Source of the DNA: Bacteroidota bacterium
Lineage (GTDB): Bacteria > Bacteroidota > Bacteroidia > JABEUT01
Assembly (NCBI GenBank): GCA_013289395.1
Contig: JABCZY010000006.1
Coordinates: forward strand, 1 to 43,266
Direction: 5' to 3'
Length of the DNA: 43,266 nucleotides
Positions within the stretch are counted from its first letter, which is position 1, and each line of letters opens with the position of its first letter. The notes below the pieces were generated by a model. The model saw only the letters and a list, made by a program, of their open reading frames with translations, was not told the origin of the DNA and ran no database searches. Both the position numbers and the translations under genes were made by a program. Below, one piece after another: positions 33,503 through 42,562 of this stretch.

Positions 33503-34018
33503 ATGAATACCCGAATAACAAATACAATACTTATAGTAATGCTGGTGCTGAACCTTGCATTTATAGGTACCTGGTGGATGAGCAAAATGAAACAGCACAA
33601 CCGTATGCATCATGCCGGTGACTTTCACAATATGGGTTTGCATGATAAGGGAGGAATGTTCCTTACCAGGCAATTGAATTTCGATTCCAGTCAAAGTGCG
33701 AAGACAGAAAAGATATTCCATGAGCATGCTGACAGAATGCACAAATATGAAATGGAAGTAAACCGCCTGCAAAGAGATATTTTTAAATGCATGTCACAAG
33801 ATTCACCAGATAGTATACATGCGTTCGTGTATGCTGACTCGGTGGGTATACTGCGAGTTGCAATCCAAAAGGAATTCTTCAGAAGTTCTATAGCAATCAG
33901 GCAGTTATGTACTCCCGAACAAAAGAAGAAATACGATGATCTGATGCAAAATATGACCAGAAGGATGAACCATTCATTGGATAATCATGCGGGTGCAGGA
34001 CATCATGATTCTTTGTAG
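33503..34018 (+). CDS. Periplasmic heavy-metal sensor-like protein (CnrX/Spy group)
   Basis: The 171-residue protein has an N-terminal membrane anchor (about 7-27). A His/Met-rich linker (HNRMHHAGDFHNMGLHD) and a long helical domain of the CnrX/Spy/CpxP type (LTRQLNFDSSQSAKTEKIFH, ADRMHKYEMEVNRLQ, LCTPEQKKKYDDLMQNM) follow. The tail is again His-rich (HSLDNHAGAGHHDSL). In Cupriavidus CnrX senses Ni/Co and signals through CnrY to the ECF sigma CnrH; Spy/CpxP relatives are chaperones or stress sensors. Position behind an ECF sigma and a membrane anti-sigma candidate favours a sensor role here; the metal is not known. Confidence 0.72.
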   Translation: MNTRITNTILIVMLVLNLAFIGTWWMSKMKQHNRMHHAGDFHNMGLHDKGGMFLTRQLNFDSSQSAKTEKIFHEHADRMHKYEMEVNRLQRDIFKCMSQDSPDSIHAFVYADSVGILRVAIQKEFFRSSIAIRQLCTPEQKKKYDDLMQNMTRRMNHSLDNHAGAGHHDSL

Positions 34019-34043
34019 ATTTGCAGACCCTAAAACTCCAGTT

Positions 34044-36812
34044 ATGAAAAGGCTTTCAATTGTAAACGTACTCGCACTGTTCCTTGTATCACTTACCGTA
34101 AATGCCCAAATGATGGGCGGTATGGGTGGTGGATCAGGTGCCATGAAAAGCCAAATGAACTCTGGCCACTTTTATGGTAAGGTAATTGACAGTGCCACTG
34201 GAAGTGTTATTCCTTTTGCAGCAGTTCAACTTACTGCACCTATGTGGGATTCGGCCTCACAAACTATGAAAGTAAAAATTATTGCCGGCCAGCTTACAAC
34301 CGATAACGGAGAGTTCAGCCTTGAGAAATTGCCGGTTATGGGTCCTATGTTCTCACCTGTACAATATACCCTGCAAATTAGCTCTATAGGTTATAATATG
34401 TACACGCGAACCCTAACTTTTGATATCAGCAAGATGGCAAAAGCTGCAAAAAAAATGAAAGCTGCCCAAAGTAATGCCGATATGAGCAATCCTACTGCAG
34501 GCCTTGAAGGTGTGATTGATATTGTAGATAAAGACCTGGGTAATATTAAAATGAGTTCTTCTTCTCAGCAATTAAAAGCAGTTACAGTGAGCGGAGATCC
34601 ACCACAGGAGGAAATAAAACTTGATAAGAGAATTTTTGATGTAGGCAAAAGCCTTACCAGTGCAGGCGGAACCGCCGAAGATGTGTTGAAAACAATTCCG
34701 GCCGTGAATGTGGATATTGATGGAAACGTAACACTGCGCAACTCATCACCGCAGATATATGTAGATGGAGTACCAAGCACATTAACCATTGACCAGATAC
34801 CGGCAGATGGAATTGATAAGATAGAAGTGATCACGAATCCATCAGCAAAGTATGATGCCTCAGCAGGTTCGGGGGGTATTATAAATATTGTGATGAAGCA
34901 TAACCGTAGCATGGGCTACAGCGGTGATGCCCGTGGTGGAATTGATGAGTACGGCAAACTTAGCGCAGGTGGAGATATTAATTTGCGCCAGAATAAAATG
35001 AACTTTTTTGCCAATGTGTTCTATAAGGCAATGGAACATAAAATGTATGGAAGCGAAACAAAAATGGCTGATACCGCTACCAGTGCTTCAAGAGCCGCTG
35101 ATGCAATACCTACAAATACCTGGCAGCACGACACCAATACGATGAACGGCTATTTTGCATTTGCACGCGGTGGTTTCGATTATTTTATTGATAACCGTAA
35201 TACACTTACAGTTACAGGTACATATGGAACAGGACATTTTAATTCACTTGACCTGTTACATACCACAACCGATAGCTTAGAGCCTAAAGGCAAGTATCCG
35301 GTAGCTGGTACTTCTCCAATGTCGTGGACCTATGAAAATTCAAACTCGAACAGGATATTTAATAACGTGGGTGGTTCATTACTATTCAAGCATCTTTTCC
35401 CTAAGGACGAAGAAAATATTACAGCTAACATTACGGCCAATGAAGGAAGCACAACCGGAACGGGCAACTATGATATTACAACATCAAACATAAATGGCGT
35501 AATGTTTACCATACCGGAAGTGCAGCAAAGTAATGGTTCAAGCTCATATTATGTTGGTAAGGTAGATTTTACTGATCCGGTAACAACTAAGTCGAAAATT
35601 GAAAGCGGTGTTATGGCTACCGTAAATGGTGTTAATAGTGTCAATACTATTTTAGCAGATAATTTTGAATTAGGTAAAGAAAGCAATACCACTACATACA
35701 ACTCAGAGATATATGCGGCGTATTTTAGCTATAGCCACGATTTTGGTGCTAAGTTAAGCACTCAGGCTGCAGCAAGAGTGGAGCAATCTTTTTACAGTGG
35801 ACAAGTTGTTGATACTACTACTACATTAAAACTTGCACCACAAAATCTTTTGTATTTTTTCCCAAGTGCATTTGCCACCTATCATCTAACAGATAATGCT
35901 GACTTGCAATTTAGCTATACTACACATATTACCCGTCCGAATTTTAGCCAGTTGGTGGTGAACAATTACTCTAATTCTGAAAATGTGCAGATAGGCAACC
36001 CTAACCTGAAACCTGCGTATCAAAACTCTTTCGAATTGAACCTGATAAAGAATTTCGATAAAAGGAATAATATTCTTATTTCAGCGTACTACAAGATCAC
36101 TTACAACATTATTGCAACACAATTAGATTCAGAGGTGAATAATGAACAGTTGAGACAAGTACAGTATTTCAGCACCTATGAGAATGCCAATTATGCATAT
36201 TCAGAGGGATTGGAACTTACATCTCAAAACTCATTCGGATCTTTAGATGTAACAGGTAACATCAATCTGTTTGAATCTGGTATTAATGCTACTAATCTTA
36301 ATATTCCTGATACGGCTAAAAAATTCCTCAGCTATTTCGCTAAACTTAATCTTTCATACAAATTTCCTAAGGGCTTTAGTTTACAGTTAAATGGCAATTA
36401 CATGTCTAAGGCAGAAGTTGCACCGGGCGGTGGTGGTGGTGGCCGCTGGGGCGGCGGCGGTATGATGGGTGGCGGTGGTATGGGTGGTGGCATTACACCT
36501 TCTGCCAGTGGTTACATTGACCCAAACTATTCTGTGGATGTTGCTTTGAAAAAGGAGTTTTTTAAGAATAGTAAACTATCTCTTACCTTCAATATAAAAG
36601 ACGTATTTGGTACATCTGTTTCAGGAACCAACGTATTGGCTGCTAACCCAGTTGGTGTTCCACTTTATTATGAAACAACCTCACGTCGCAGAGACCCTCG
36701 TTTCTACCAGCTTACATTCAGCTATAAATTCGGGCAAACTGACTTTACACTCTTTAAAAGGAAGAACAATGCTGTTGATACCGGACCTGATATGGGTGGT
36801 GGCGAGCAGTAG
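34044..36812 (+). CDS. Outer-membrane beta-barrel receptor (TonB-receptor/OMP_b-brl_3 type), Met/Gly-rich
   Basis: Starting at 34044 the protein has 922 residues. An upstream ATG at 33987 would add 19 residues before an obvious signal peptide (MKRLSIVNVLALFLVSLTVN, then AQ) and would overlap the previous gene. The mature N-terminus is Met/Gly-rich (MMGGMGGGSGAMKSQMNSGH). A CarboxypepD_reg-like beta-sandwich (about 35-140), a plug domain (AEDVLKTIPAVNVDIDGNVT, IDKIEVITNPSAKYDASAGS) and a large barrel of the family found in Bacteroidota SusC-like and 'outer membrane beta-barrel family' proteins follow. A late extracellular-type loop is Gly/Met-rich (RWGGGGMMGGGGMGGG). No TonB box was identified. 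Met-rich segments often bind Cu(I). With the ECF sigma and CnrX-like sensor this suggests metal or metal-peptide handling. Confidence 0.85.
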   Translation: MKRLSIVNVLALFLVSLTVNAQMMGGMGGGSGAMKSQMNSGHFYGKVIDSATGSVIPFAAVQLTAPMWDSASQTMKVKIIAGQLTTDNGEFSLEKLPVMGPMFSPVQYTLQISSIGYNMYTRTLTFDISKMAKAAKKMKAAQSNADMSNPTAGLEGVIDIVDKDLGNIKMSSSSQQLKAVTVSGDPPQEEIKLDKRIFDVGKSLTSAGGTAEDVLKTIPAVNVDIDGNVTLRNSSPQIYVDGVPSTLTIDQIPADGIDKIEVITNPSAKYDASAGSGGIINIVMKHNRSMGYSGDARGGIDEYGKLSAGGDINLRQNKMNFFANVFYKAMEHKMYGSETKMADTATSASRAADAIPTNTWQHDTNTMNGYFAFARGGFDYFIDNRNTLTVTGTYGTGHFNSLDLLHTTTDSLEPKGKYPVAGTSPMSWTYENSNSNRIFNNVGGSLLFKHLFPKDEENITANITANEGSTTGTGNYDITTSNINGVMFTIPEVQQSNGSSSYYVGKVDFTDPVTTKSKIESGVMATVNGVNSVNTILADNFELGKESNTTTYNSEIYAAYFSYSHDFGAKLSTQAAARVEQSFYSGQVVDTTTTLKLAPQNLLYFFPSAFATYHLTDNADLQFSYTTHITRPNFSQLVVNNYSNSENVQIGNPNLKPAYQNSFELNLIKNFDKRNNILISAYYKITYNIIATQLDSEVNNEQLRQVQYFSTYENANYAYSEGLELTSQNSFGSLDVTGNINLFESGINATNLNIPDTAKKFLSYFAKLNLSYKFPKGFSLQLNGNYMSKAEVAPGGGGGGRWGGGGMMGGGGMGGGITPSASGYIDPNYSVDVALKKEFFKNSKLSLTFNIKDVFGTSVSGTNVLAANPVGVPLYYETTSRRRDPRFYQLTFSYKFGQTDFTLFKRKNNAVDTGPDMGGGEQ

Positions 36813-36863
36813 TAATACATCTAAGAGATATTATCTTATTACCTGATAATCAGAATAATCATT

Positions 36864-36903
36864 TATTTTTACACAGGAAATGAAATTCAATTCATTGAAT
36901 TTC
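36864..36903 (+). promoter_or_regulatory. -7-like element followed by a 22-bp perfect palindrome
   Basis: TATTTTTA (36864-36871) is one base from TAnnTTTG. GAAATTCAAT-TC-ATTGAATTTC at 36882-36903 is a perfect 10-bp dyad with a 2-base spacer and ends 13 bases before the ATG at 36917. The position across the expected transcription start fits a repressor operator; the 2-base spacer makes an RNA hairpin unlikely. Confidence 0.45.
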
Positions 36904-36916
36904 GATAAAATCAAGC

Positions 36917-38593
36917 ATGAAGAAGTATTTTATATTTCTGAAAATATCGAACCTGATATTAGGCCTTGTTTTAATTGTATGTGTATTTAAGAACATTTCG
37001 TATCCACTGTTTTGGGCCGATGAGAGTATGACCATTATGGGAACTGAAAGAGTTTTGCAGTATGGTTATCCAAAATCTCACGATGGTAAAAATACATTGA
37101 ATGATTTGTATTGCACTGACCCGAAAATGGCTGTGAATGAAGAAGACGATGCATTTATAGGAGGTGCCAGTTGGGGGCAGTATTATTACGGCACGATAGG
37201 TTATGCTCTTGCAGATAAAGCAGATGATATGTACACTAAAACAGGTATAGTCAGATCTACCTTTGCCTTTATAGGTATAGCCGGTATATTTTTATTAATA
37301 TACTTTATGTCAGGACTTTTTACAAACGGATTTACAAAACAGATTTTCATTTTCATCTTTCTGTTATGTGAGTTTACTTCTTGCACTTTACTTCTTCATT
37401 TGAAAGAGGTGCGATATTATTCAATTGCGTTTTTCATAAGTGCGTTTCTACTCTCAATATATGTTCGCTATAGGTTTTATAAACCATTCAATAATATACT
37501 TTTCATTTTCCTGCTTTCGGCCTCTTCCTGGTTATTGTTTAATACCTTTTCTCCTTTGTATTTTATTTTTTCTTTAAGTATAGGGTTATCAGAAATTATT
37601 ATGATGGTATTCGAGTATGTTAAAACTAAGAAACTCATGGACTCATTTAAAAAGTCATTGCCCGTTATTGTTTCTCTTGCAATTGCTTTTTTTGCTGTTT
37701 CTCCCTTGCTTATATATTTCAAGACATTTGCAAGAGCAGAGGTTAATTATAGTGATCTTAACTTTAATTTCTCAGTTTATAAAACATACTTGGCTCTTGT
37801 TATAGGGTATTTCGAAAACCGTGAATTATTCTGGCTTGCCCTGGCTATGAGGATTGGCATTCTGCTGAATATTAAAAAAGTAATGACTTTAAATAGCCCG
37901 CTTTTTAAAGCCTCAAACTATTTTACCCTGTTATTTATTGTTTTTGTTTTCAGTATTCCTAAAATTCCAACAGGAATATTCTCCAGGTATCTTATATATA
38001 TGCAACCTGTTTTATGTCTTTCGGCAATCTTTGACTTTTTTCTTCTGTTCAAATTATTCTTAAATGACCAGAAGAACATATTTAATGCCAAAACAGTAGT
38101 TCTCATAATTACATTTAGTGGTTTATTTTCTTACACGGTTTTAATGAATTTGCCGTATTTAAGATCGCACTTATTTGAAATGACACATCAATATAAAGGG
38201 CCACTGGATTATACAATTCCATTTATAAAATCAAATTTCACTGAAACAGATAAGTTGGTTATTGCCACTAATTACGAAGAAACATCTTACATGTATTACT
38301 TAAAAAGTAAGGTGATAGTTGGCAATATGTGTAACAATATTGCCTCAGATTCTCTATTGTCTCCCGATATTATTTCTCGACGATATGCATTAACCATGAT
38401 GCCGGGAGTTTTTGATAAATTCCACAAACAAGCAGTATACGATACAATTGTATTTCCCTTAAATGATGCTACGGTTAATAATATTCCTGAGTTATACACT
38501 GAGCCTCAGCATAAATTTGTGTCGGATACGAGCTCAAATGGGCAGAACGGACAGGTTATTTTGTACGTAAAAAAGGGTTTACGTAATCGCTGA
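36917..38593 (+). CDS. Polytopic membrane protein, GT-C glycosyltransferase-like
   Basis: The 558-residue protein has about ten membrane helices. A first extracytoplasmic loop begins FWADESMTIMG (Asp35-Glu36), the position of the catalytic acidic pair in GT-C enzymes such as ArnT or PMT. The loop continues with GASWGQYYYGTIGYALADKA, a typical substrate-loop pattern. The C-terminal about 130 residues are soluble. GT-C enzymes use polyprenyl-phosphate sugars as donors; neither donor nor acceptor can be read. The N-terminal helix is preceded by lysines, consistent with the start at 36917. It is flanked upstream by a 22-bp palindrome and downstream, after 45 bases, by the M1 peptidase gene. Confidence 0.6.
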   Translation: MKKYFIFLKISNLILGLVLIVCVFKNISYPLFWADESMTIMGTERVLQYGYPKSHDGKNTLNDLYCTDPKMAVNEEDDAFIGGASWGQYYYGTIGYALADKADDMYTKTGIVRSTFAFIGIAGIFLLIYFMSGLFTNGFTKQIFIFIFLLCEFTSCTLLLHLKEVRYYSIAFFISAFLLSIYVRYRFYKPFNNILFIFLLSASSWLLFNTFSPLYFIFSLSIGLSEIIMMVFEYVKTKKLMDSFKKSLPVIVSLAIAFFAVSPLLIYFKTFARAEVNYSDLNFNFSVYKTYLALVIGYFENRELFWLALAMRIGILLNIKKVMTLNSPLFKASNYFTLLFIVFVFSIPKIPTGIFSRYLIYMQPVLCLSAIFDFFLLFKLFLNDQKNIFNAKTVVLIITFSGLFSYTVLMNLPYLRSHLFEMTHQYKGPLDYTIPFIKSNFTETDKLVIATNYEETSYMYYLKSKVIVGNMCNNIASDSLLSPDIISRRYALTMMPGVFDKFHKQAVYDTIVFPLNDATVNNIPELYTEPQHKFVSDTSSNGQNGQVILYVKKGLRNR

Positions 38594-38638
38594 AAGGGAT
38601 TTTTCCTATTTTCGTTGTTCTTATAATTATTCCCTTTT

Positions 38639-40729
38639 ATGAAAATAGCATCTACAATTACGATTTTATCATTGGTAATAAGCGGCCATTTGGCTAAGGC
38701 CCAAAACAATAGTAAAGACACCCAGAAGGTTAAAACTGTTACAAGTGGCACATTAGATACCTCTAAAGGAAAGATGCGCAGAGCAAGAGGCTCATTCGGA
38801 AATTTTGTAGATAAGACACAAACTCCGGGGTACATACCACATGAAACATTCGATCCTACTTTTATGTACGAACCCGGTCAACCATACCGCAGTGGTAGTG
38901 GTGCTCCTGGGCCAATGTATTGGCAGAACAGAGCTGATTATAAAATAGCAGCCACTCTGGATACGAATACAAAATCTATTATCGGTACAGTTGAAATAAC
39001 CTATACCAACAATAGCCCCGATGAACTGAATTATCTGTGGCTACAGCTCGATCAGAACCTTTTTTCAACTTCTTCACGCGGGCATTTTAAAACCCCTATT
39101 GGTGGTGGCCGTTTTGGTAATGTTGAATTCTCAGGAGGAGATAGTATAAGTTCAGTAAGCATAGTAAAGAATGGTGCTAAAGGACCTGAAACTACAGCCA
39201 TTACTGATTATGTAATTACTGATACCCGTATGCAGATAAGACTTAAAACTCCTATGAAAGCCAAGGGAGATAAGATGACCATAAAGATTGCATATAGCTT
39301 TAAAATACCACCTGATGGTTCTGACAGAATGGGAATGACAGAAACACAAAAGGGCAGAATATATGAGATCGCACAATGGTACCCACGCATGTGCGTGTAC
39401 GATGAAGTAGAAGGCTGGAACATTGAACCTTATTTAGGTGCTGCTGAATTCTACCTGGAATACGGCGATATTGATTTTTCTGTTACCGTTCCTTCAGATA
39501 TGATCGTAGCAGGTTCAGGTGAATTGCAAAACCCAACTGAGGTACTAACACAAACTGAAATAGACAGGCTTAATAAAGCCAAAGCAAGTGATGCAAAGGT
39601 TACTATTGTAGGTGTTGACGAAATCGGAAAACCATCCACTCATTTGAAATCGAATGGCAATGTAACATGGCATTATAAAATAAGTAATACGCGTGATGCT
39701 TCATGGGCTTGCTCAACAGCATTTATATGGGATGCTGCCAGAATTAATCTACCTACCGGCAAAAAATGTATGTCAATGTCTTTCTACCCTATTGAGTGTA
39801 AAGACGATTCAAGCTGGGGCAGATCAACAGAATATGTAAAGGCCTCCATTGAATTTTATTCAAAGACATATTATGTGTTTCCTTGGCCATGTGCGTCAAA
39901 CATTGCCGGTAATGTGCATGGCATGGAATATCCTGGTATAGTATTCTGCGGATGGAAATCGAAAATGTCGCAACTATTTTTTGTTACTACACACGAATTT
40001 GGACATAACTGGTTCCCTATGCTGGTGGGTTCTAACGAACGTAAATATGCATGGATGGATGAAGGCTTTAACACCTTTATAAATATATACTCAGGCCAGA
40101 ACTTTAATAAAGGTGAGTATAATAAGGCACAAACTCCCGATCAGTTAATTGGCTTTGCTAAACGCGATAGCAATGTTGTAATGACGTATGAAGATTGTAT
40201 GCCACAAAGAGATATTGGTATGCTATGTTACTTCAAACCCGGTGAAGCATTGTATTTGCTGAGAGAATATGTGGTAGGACACGACCGCTTTGACTATGCA
40301 TTCCATAGTTACATTAATCGTTGGGCATTCAAACACCCTACACCAAAAGATTTTTTCCGCAGTATGAATGAAGGTACAGGTGAGGACCTGAACTGGTTTT
40401 GGAAAGAATGGATATTCAAGAGCTGGCAGTTGGACCAATCGGTAAGCGAGGTTAAGTATTCTGCAGGCGATACTGTAAATGGAACCAAGGGAGCAGAAAT
40501 TACTATTAAGAATAATAAACAAATGGTAATGCCTGTGATTATTGAAGTGAAAGAATCAAACGGCCATACCGGCAGAGTAACCTTGCCGGCTGAAATATGG
40601 CAGGCCTTGGGTGTATGGAAGTTCCACTACAATTCTACCAGCACCATTACTTCAGTAACCATTGACCCTGATAAGGTAATGCCGGATGCCGACCGCAGTA
40701 ACAATACATGGCCCGCAACAACCAATTAA
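38639..40729 (+). CDS. M1-family zinc metallopeptidase (aminopeptidase N-like)
   Basis: The 696-residue protein has a signal peptide ([20 protein letters not shown], then AQ). An N-terminal beta domain with [20 protein letters not shown] is followed by the M1 catalytic domain: the GMEN-equivalent HGMEYPG (His427-Glu430) and the zinc site HEFGH (452-456), with the third ligand Glu475 in WMDEGFNTF, exactly the HExxHx18E spacing. Later [16 protein letters not shown] and [11 protein letters not shown]-like residues (NWFWKEWIF) match the helical domain. It is a secreted or periplasmic peptidase, without a T9SS domain, that would trim peptides. It lies 3 bases before cysC on the same strand. Confidence 0.92.
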   Translation: MKIASTITILSLVISGHLAKAQNNSKDTQKVKTVTSGTLDTSKGKMRRARGSFGNFVDKTQTPGYIPHETFDPTFMYEPGQPYRSGSGAPGPMYWQNRADYKIAATLDTNTKSIIGTVEITYTNNSPDELNYLWLQLDQNLFSTSSRGHFKTPIGGGRFGNVEFSGGDSISSVSIVKNGAKGPETTAITDYVITDTRMQIRLKTPMKAKGDKMTIKIAYSFKIPPDGSDRMGMTETQKGRIYEIAQWYPRMCVYDEVEGWNIEPYLGAAEFYLEYGDIDFSVTVPSDMIVAGSGELQNPTEVLTQTEIDRLNKAKASDAKVTIVGVDEIGKPSTHLKSNGNVTWHYKISNTRDASWACSTAFIWDAARINLPTGKKCMSMSFYPIECKDDSSWGRSTEYVKASIEFYSKTYYVFPWPCASNIAGNVHGMEYPGIVFCGWKSKMSQLFFVTTHEFGHNWFPMLVGSNERKYAWMDEGFNTFINIYSGQNFNKGEYNKAQTPDQLIGFAKRDSNVVMTYEDCMPQRDIGMLCYFKPGEALYLLREYVVGHDRFDYAFHSYINRWAFKHPTPKDFFRSMNEGTGEDLNWFWKEWIFKSWQLDQSVSEVKYSAGDTVNGTKGAEITIKNNKQMVMPVIIEVKESNGHTGRVTLPAEIWQALGVWKFHYNSTSTITSVTIDPDKVMPDADRSNNTWPATTN

Positions 40730-40732
40730 CGA

Positions 40733-41332
40733 ATGCCCGGAAATAATATTTTTCCTATATTCGATAAAGTACTGGATAGAAGCAAGAAGGAAGCGCTTCT
40801 TAAACAACGCGGAATAGTTATTTGGATGACGGGCCTTTCAGGCTCAGGCAAAACAACACTTGCTATAGGGCTTGAAAAATACCTGAACGATAAAGGCCAT
40901 TTAACTTATCTGCTCGACGGTGATAATGTTCGCTCAGGCATTAATAAAGACCTTGGTTTTTCAGAAAAGGACCGGGTAGAAAATATCAGGCGCATTGCTG
41001 AAATAGCAAAACTATTTGTAAACGGGGGAGTGATAACCATCAACTCTTTTGTTAGCCCATCGGAAGAATTGCGCCAGCTTGCAAAAAATATAATTGGTGA
41101 AAAAGATTTTAATTGCGTGTATGTAAATACACCCTTGGAAGAGTGTGAAAAGAGAGATACCAAAGGCTTGTACGCAAAAGCCCGCAAAGGCGAAATAAAA
41201 GACTTTACGGGTATTTCCGCTCCATTCGATGCTCCTCTTTCTCCCGAATTGGAAATAGACACGCATAATCATTCGTACGAAGATTGCCTGAAAAAACTTA
41301 TTGAGTTTGTGGAGCCTAAAATAAAATTGTAA
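40733..41332 (+). CDS. cysC: Adenylylsulfate (APS) kinase
   Basis: The 199-residue protein has Walker A GLSGSGKTT (34-42), the substrate motif LLDGDNVRSGINKDLGFSEK and DRVENIRRIAEIAKLF, and the late GLYAKARKGEIKDFTGIS, all diagnostic for APS kinase. It makes PAPS from adenylylsulfate and ATP, in the cytoplasm. The length is that of stand-alone CysC. No cysD/cysN or sulfotransferase gene is seen in the window, so here it may supply PAPS either for sulfate assimilation or for sulfation of surface molecules. Its start follows the peptidase stop by 3 bases, probably one transcript. It converges with the next gene (6-base gap). Confidence 0.93.
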   Translation: MPGNNIFPIFDKVLDRSKKEALLKQRGIVIWMTGLSGSGKTTLAIGLEKYLNDKGHLTYLLDGDNVRSGINKDLGFSEKDRVENIRRIAEIAKLFVNGGVITINSFVSPSEELRQLAKNIIGEKDFNCVYVNTPLEECEKRDTKGLYAKARKGEIKDFTGISAPFDAPLSPELEIDTHNHSYEDCLKKLIEFVEPKIKL

Positions 41333-41338
41333 AGTATT

Positions 41339-41824
41339 TTACCTGTAACGGATCGTAGCTTTATATATCCTAGTAAAGTAAAGGAATCCTATTAGTGAGG
41401 CACAGATAGGTATTACAAAATCAAGCGAAATATCGTATTTGTCCATATCCTTGAATCCATTTAGAATATCCATTATGGCTATTATAATTGCTCCCGAAAA
41501 GAAAATATAATATAGCCTTCTTGCACCAAGCAGTTTTGAATATAACCTGAATGCAGCCAGCAATAAAATGCTATAAAGGCACCACCGGTACCAATAGTGA
41601 ACAAGATATGCAAGGGTAACATCTCCACACGATGCACATTTTAAATGATCTATAAATGGCATAACGGTAAGCCCGATATAGGTAACACTAATAATTACTG
41701 ATATAGAAGCAATTACAATGTTAATGGAGTAGGGGTAAGTCTTTTTCAATAGTCTGTAGTCTAAAGAATGGAGGTTTTGTGAATCAATGAATACAAGAAT
41801 ATGAAAAAAAACAGATACCTGCAA
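41339..41824 (-). CDS. Four-helix membrane protein of unknown function
   Basis: The 161-residue hydrophobic protein has about four membrane helices (KKTYPYSINIVIASISVIIS, the helix before RLYSKLLGARRL, IFFSGAIIIAIMDILNGF, FVIPICASLIGFLYFTRIY) and a Cys-x-x-Cys (CASC) in the first extracytoplasmic loop. I recognise no family. The first about 25 residues look unlike the rest and the true start may be internal. It follows the DUF4919 gene on the same strand with a terminator-like hairpin between them; no consensus promoter was found. Confidence 0.55.
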   Translation of the reverse strand: MQVSVFFHILVFIDSQNLHSLDYRLLKKTYPYSINIVIASISVIISVTYIGLTVMPFIDHLKCASCGDVTLAYLVHYWYRWCLYSILLLAAFRLYSKLLGARRLYYIFFSGAIIIAIMDILNGFKDMDKYDISLDFVIPICASLIGFLYFTRIYKATIRYR

Positions 41825-41859
41825 GGATTTGTGTCACAAATTCAAATGTGTTACTTGGC

Positions 41860-41882
41860 AAAAAGGATCATTTATCCTTTTT
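41860..41882 (-). terminator. AT-rich hairpin at the end of the DUF4919 gene
   Basis: AAAAAGGAT, 5-base loop, ATCCTTTTT: a perfect 9-bp stem with A and T tracts on both sides, overlapping the stop codon of the DUF4919 gene (41868-41870). Only four GC pairs hold the stem (counted as GG/CC), so termination may be partial. Confidence 0.45.
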
Positions 41883-42554
41883 CTTGAACATATCGTCAAG
41901 CTGTTTAAGCGTTTCAGAAGTATCGAAGTAAATGTTTTTGGCATCAAAATACTTAGCCGATTTAATGTCGAACATATCACAATCGCCAACCAGGTATTGT
42001 GTTGTTTCTTCAATTTCGAAATAGCGAATCAGGTCATATTCGTCAGGAACAAAAATAGTTTTGAATGCGGTTTCACATGTAAGTCCGTTACCTGTTGATA
42101 ATACTGCATCCCGCAAGCAGTGATAACGCCATTTCCATTTATTGTATTCACTTCTTTCATCAGGGCTCATGGTATAAAGTACCACCAGCTTTACAAGATT
42201 AGCCGATAGCGAAACAGGCATGCTTTTAAGAACAGAATCGGAAAGATTTAAGGCAGCAAGGTATTTTTTATCGTCGAGCAGCTTATATATTTTTCCCTTT
42301 TCAGTACTTCCATAAGCGGAATAACCGTTATCAAATACATAACCATAATATAACAAGCGGTAATCGGTGGGAGTTAAGGTTGTGTCAAACTCATTCAGGC
42401 GCTTTAGTAGTTTGGAGTAATAGGTAGGCTTTGCCGGATCGGATATAGCAGCCTTTACCGAATCGCGATTTACTTTATAAAAATGAACACTATCCTGCCC
42501 CTGACTAAAAGAAAAAAACAGTAGAAAGAGGAGTGCCCATACAGGATTTTTCAT
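41868..42554 (-). CDS. DUF4919-family secreted protein
   Basis: With the start at 42554 (MKNPVWALLFLLFFSFSQGQ, a good signal peptide) the protein has 228 residues and begins 8 bases after the aldehyde dehydrogenase stop. An ATG at 42578 would add eight residues and overlap that gene by 16 bases. The motif LTPTDYRLLYYGYVFDNGYS, then YHCLRDAVLSTGNGLTCETAF and a C-terminal YFDAKNIYFD, fit DUF4919, a Bacteroidota family of unknown function. It lies on the same strand as the dehydrogenase and is probably co-transcribed with it. It ends at an AT-rich hairpin. Confidence 0.75.
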   Translation of the reverse strand: MKNPVWALLFLLFFSFSQGQDSVHFYKVNRDSVKAAISDPAKPTYYSKLLKRLNEFDTTLTPTDYRLLYYGYVFDNGYSAYGSTEKGKIYKLLDDKKYLAALNLSDSVLKSMPVSLSANLVKLVVLYTMSPDERSEYNKWKWRYHCLRDAVLSTGNGLTCETAFKTIFVPDEYDLIRYFEIEETTQYLVGDCDMFDIKSAKYFDAKNIYFDTSETLKQLDDMFKKKDK

Positions 42555-42562
42555 CAGTGTCT

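Noticed and set aside
33987-34043. An earlier start of the beta-barrel receptor
   Set aside because: It would bury a clear signal peptide behind 19 residues and overlap the preceding gene by 32 bases.
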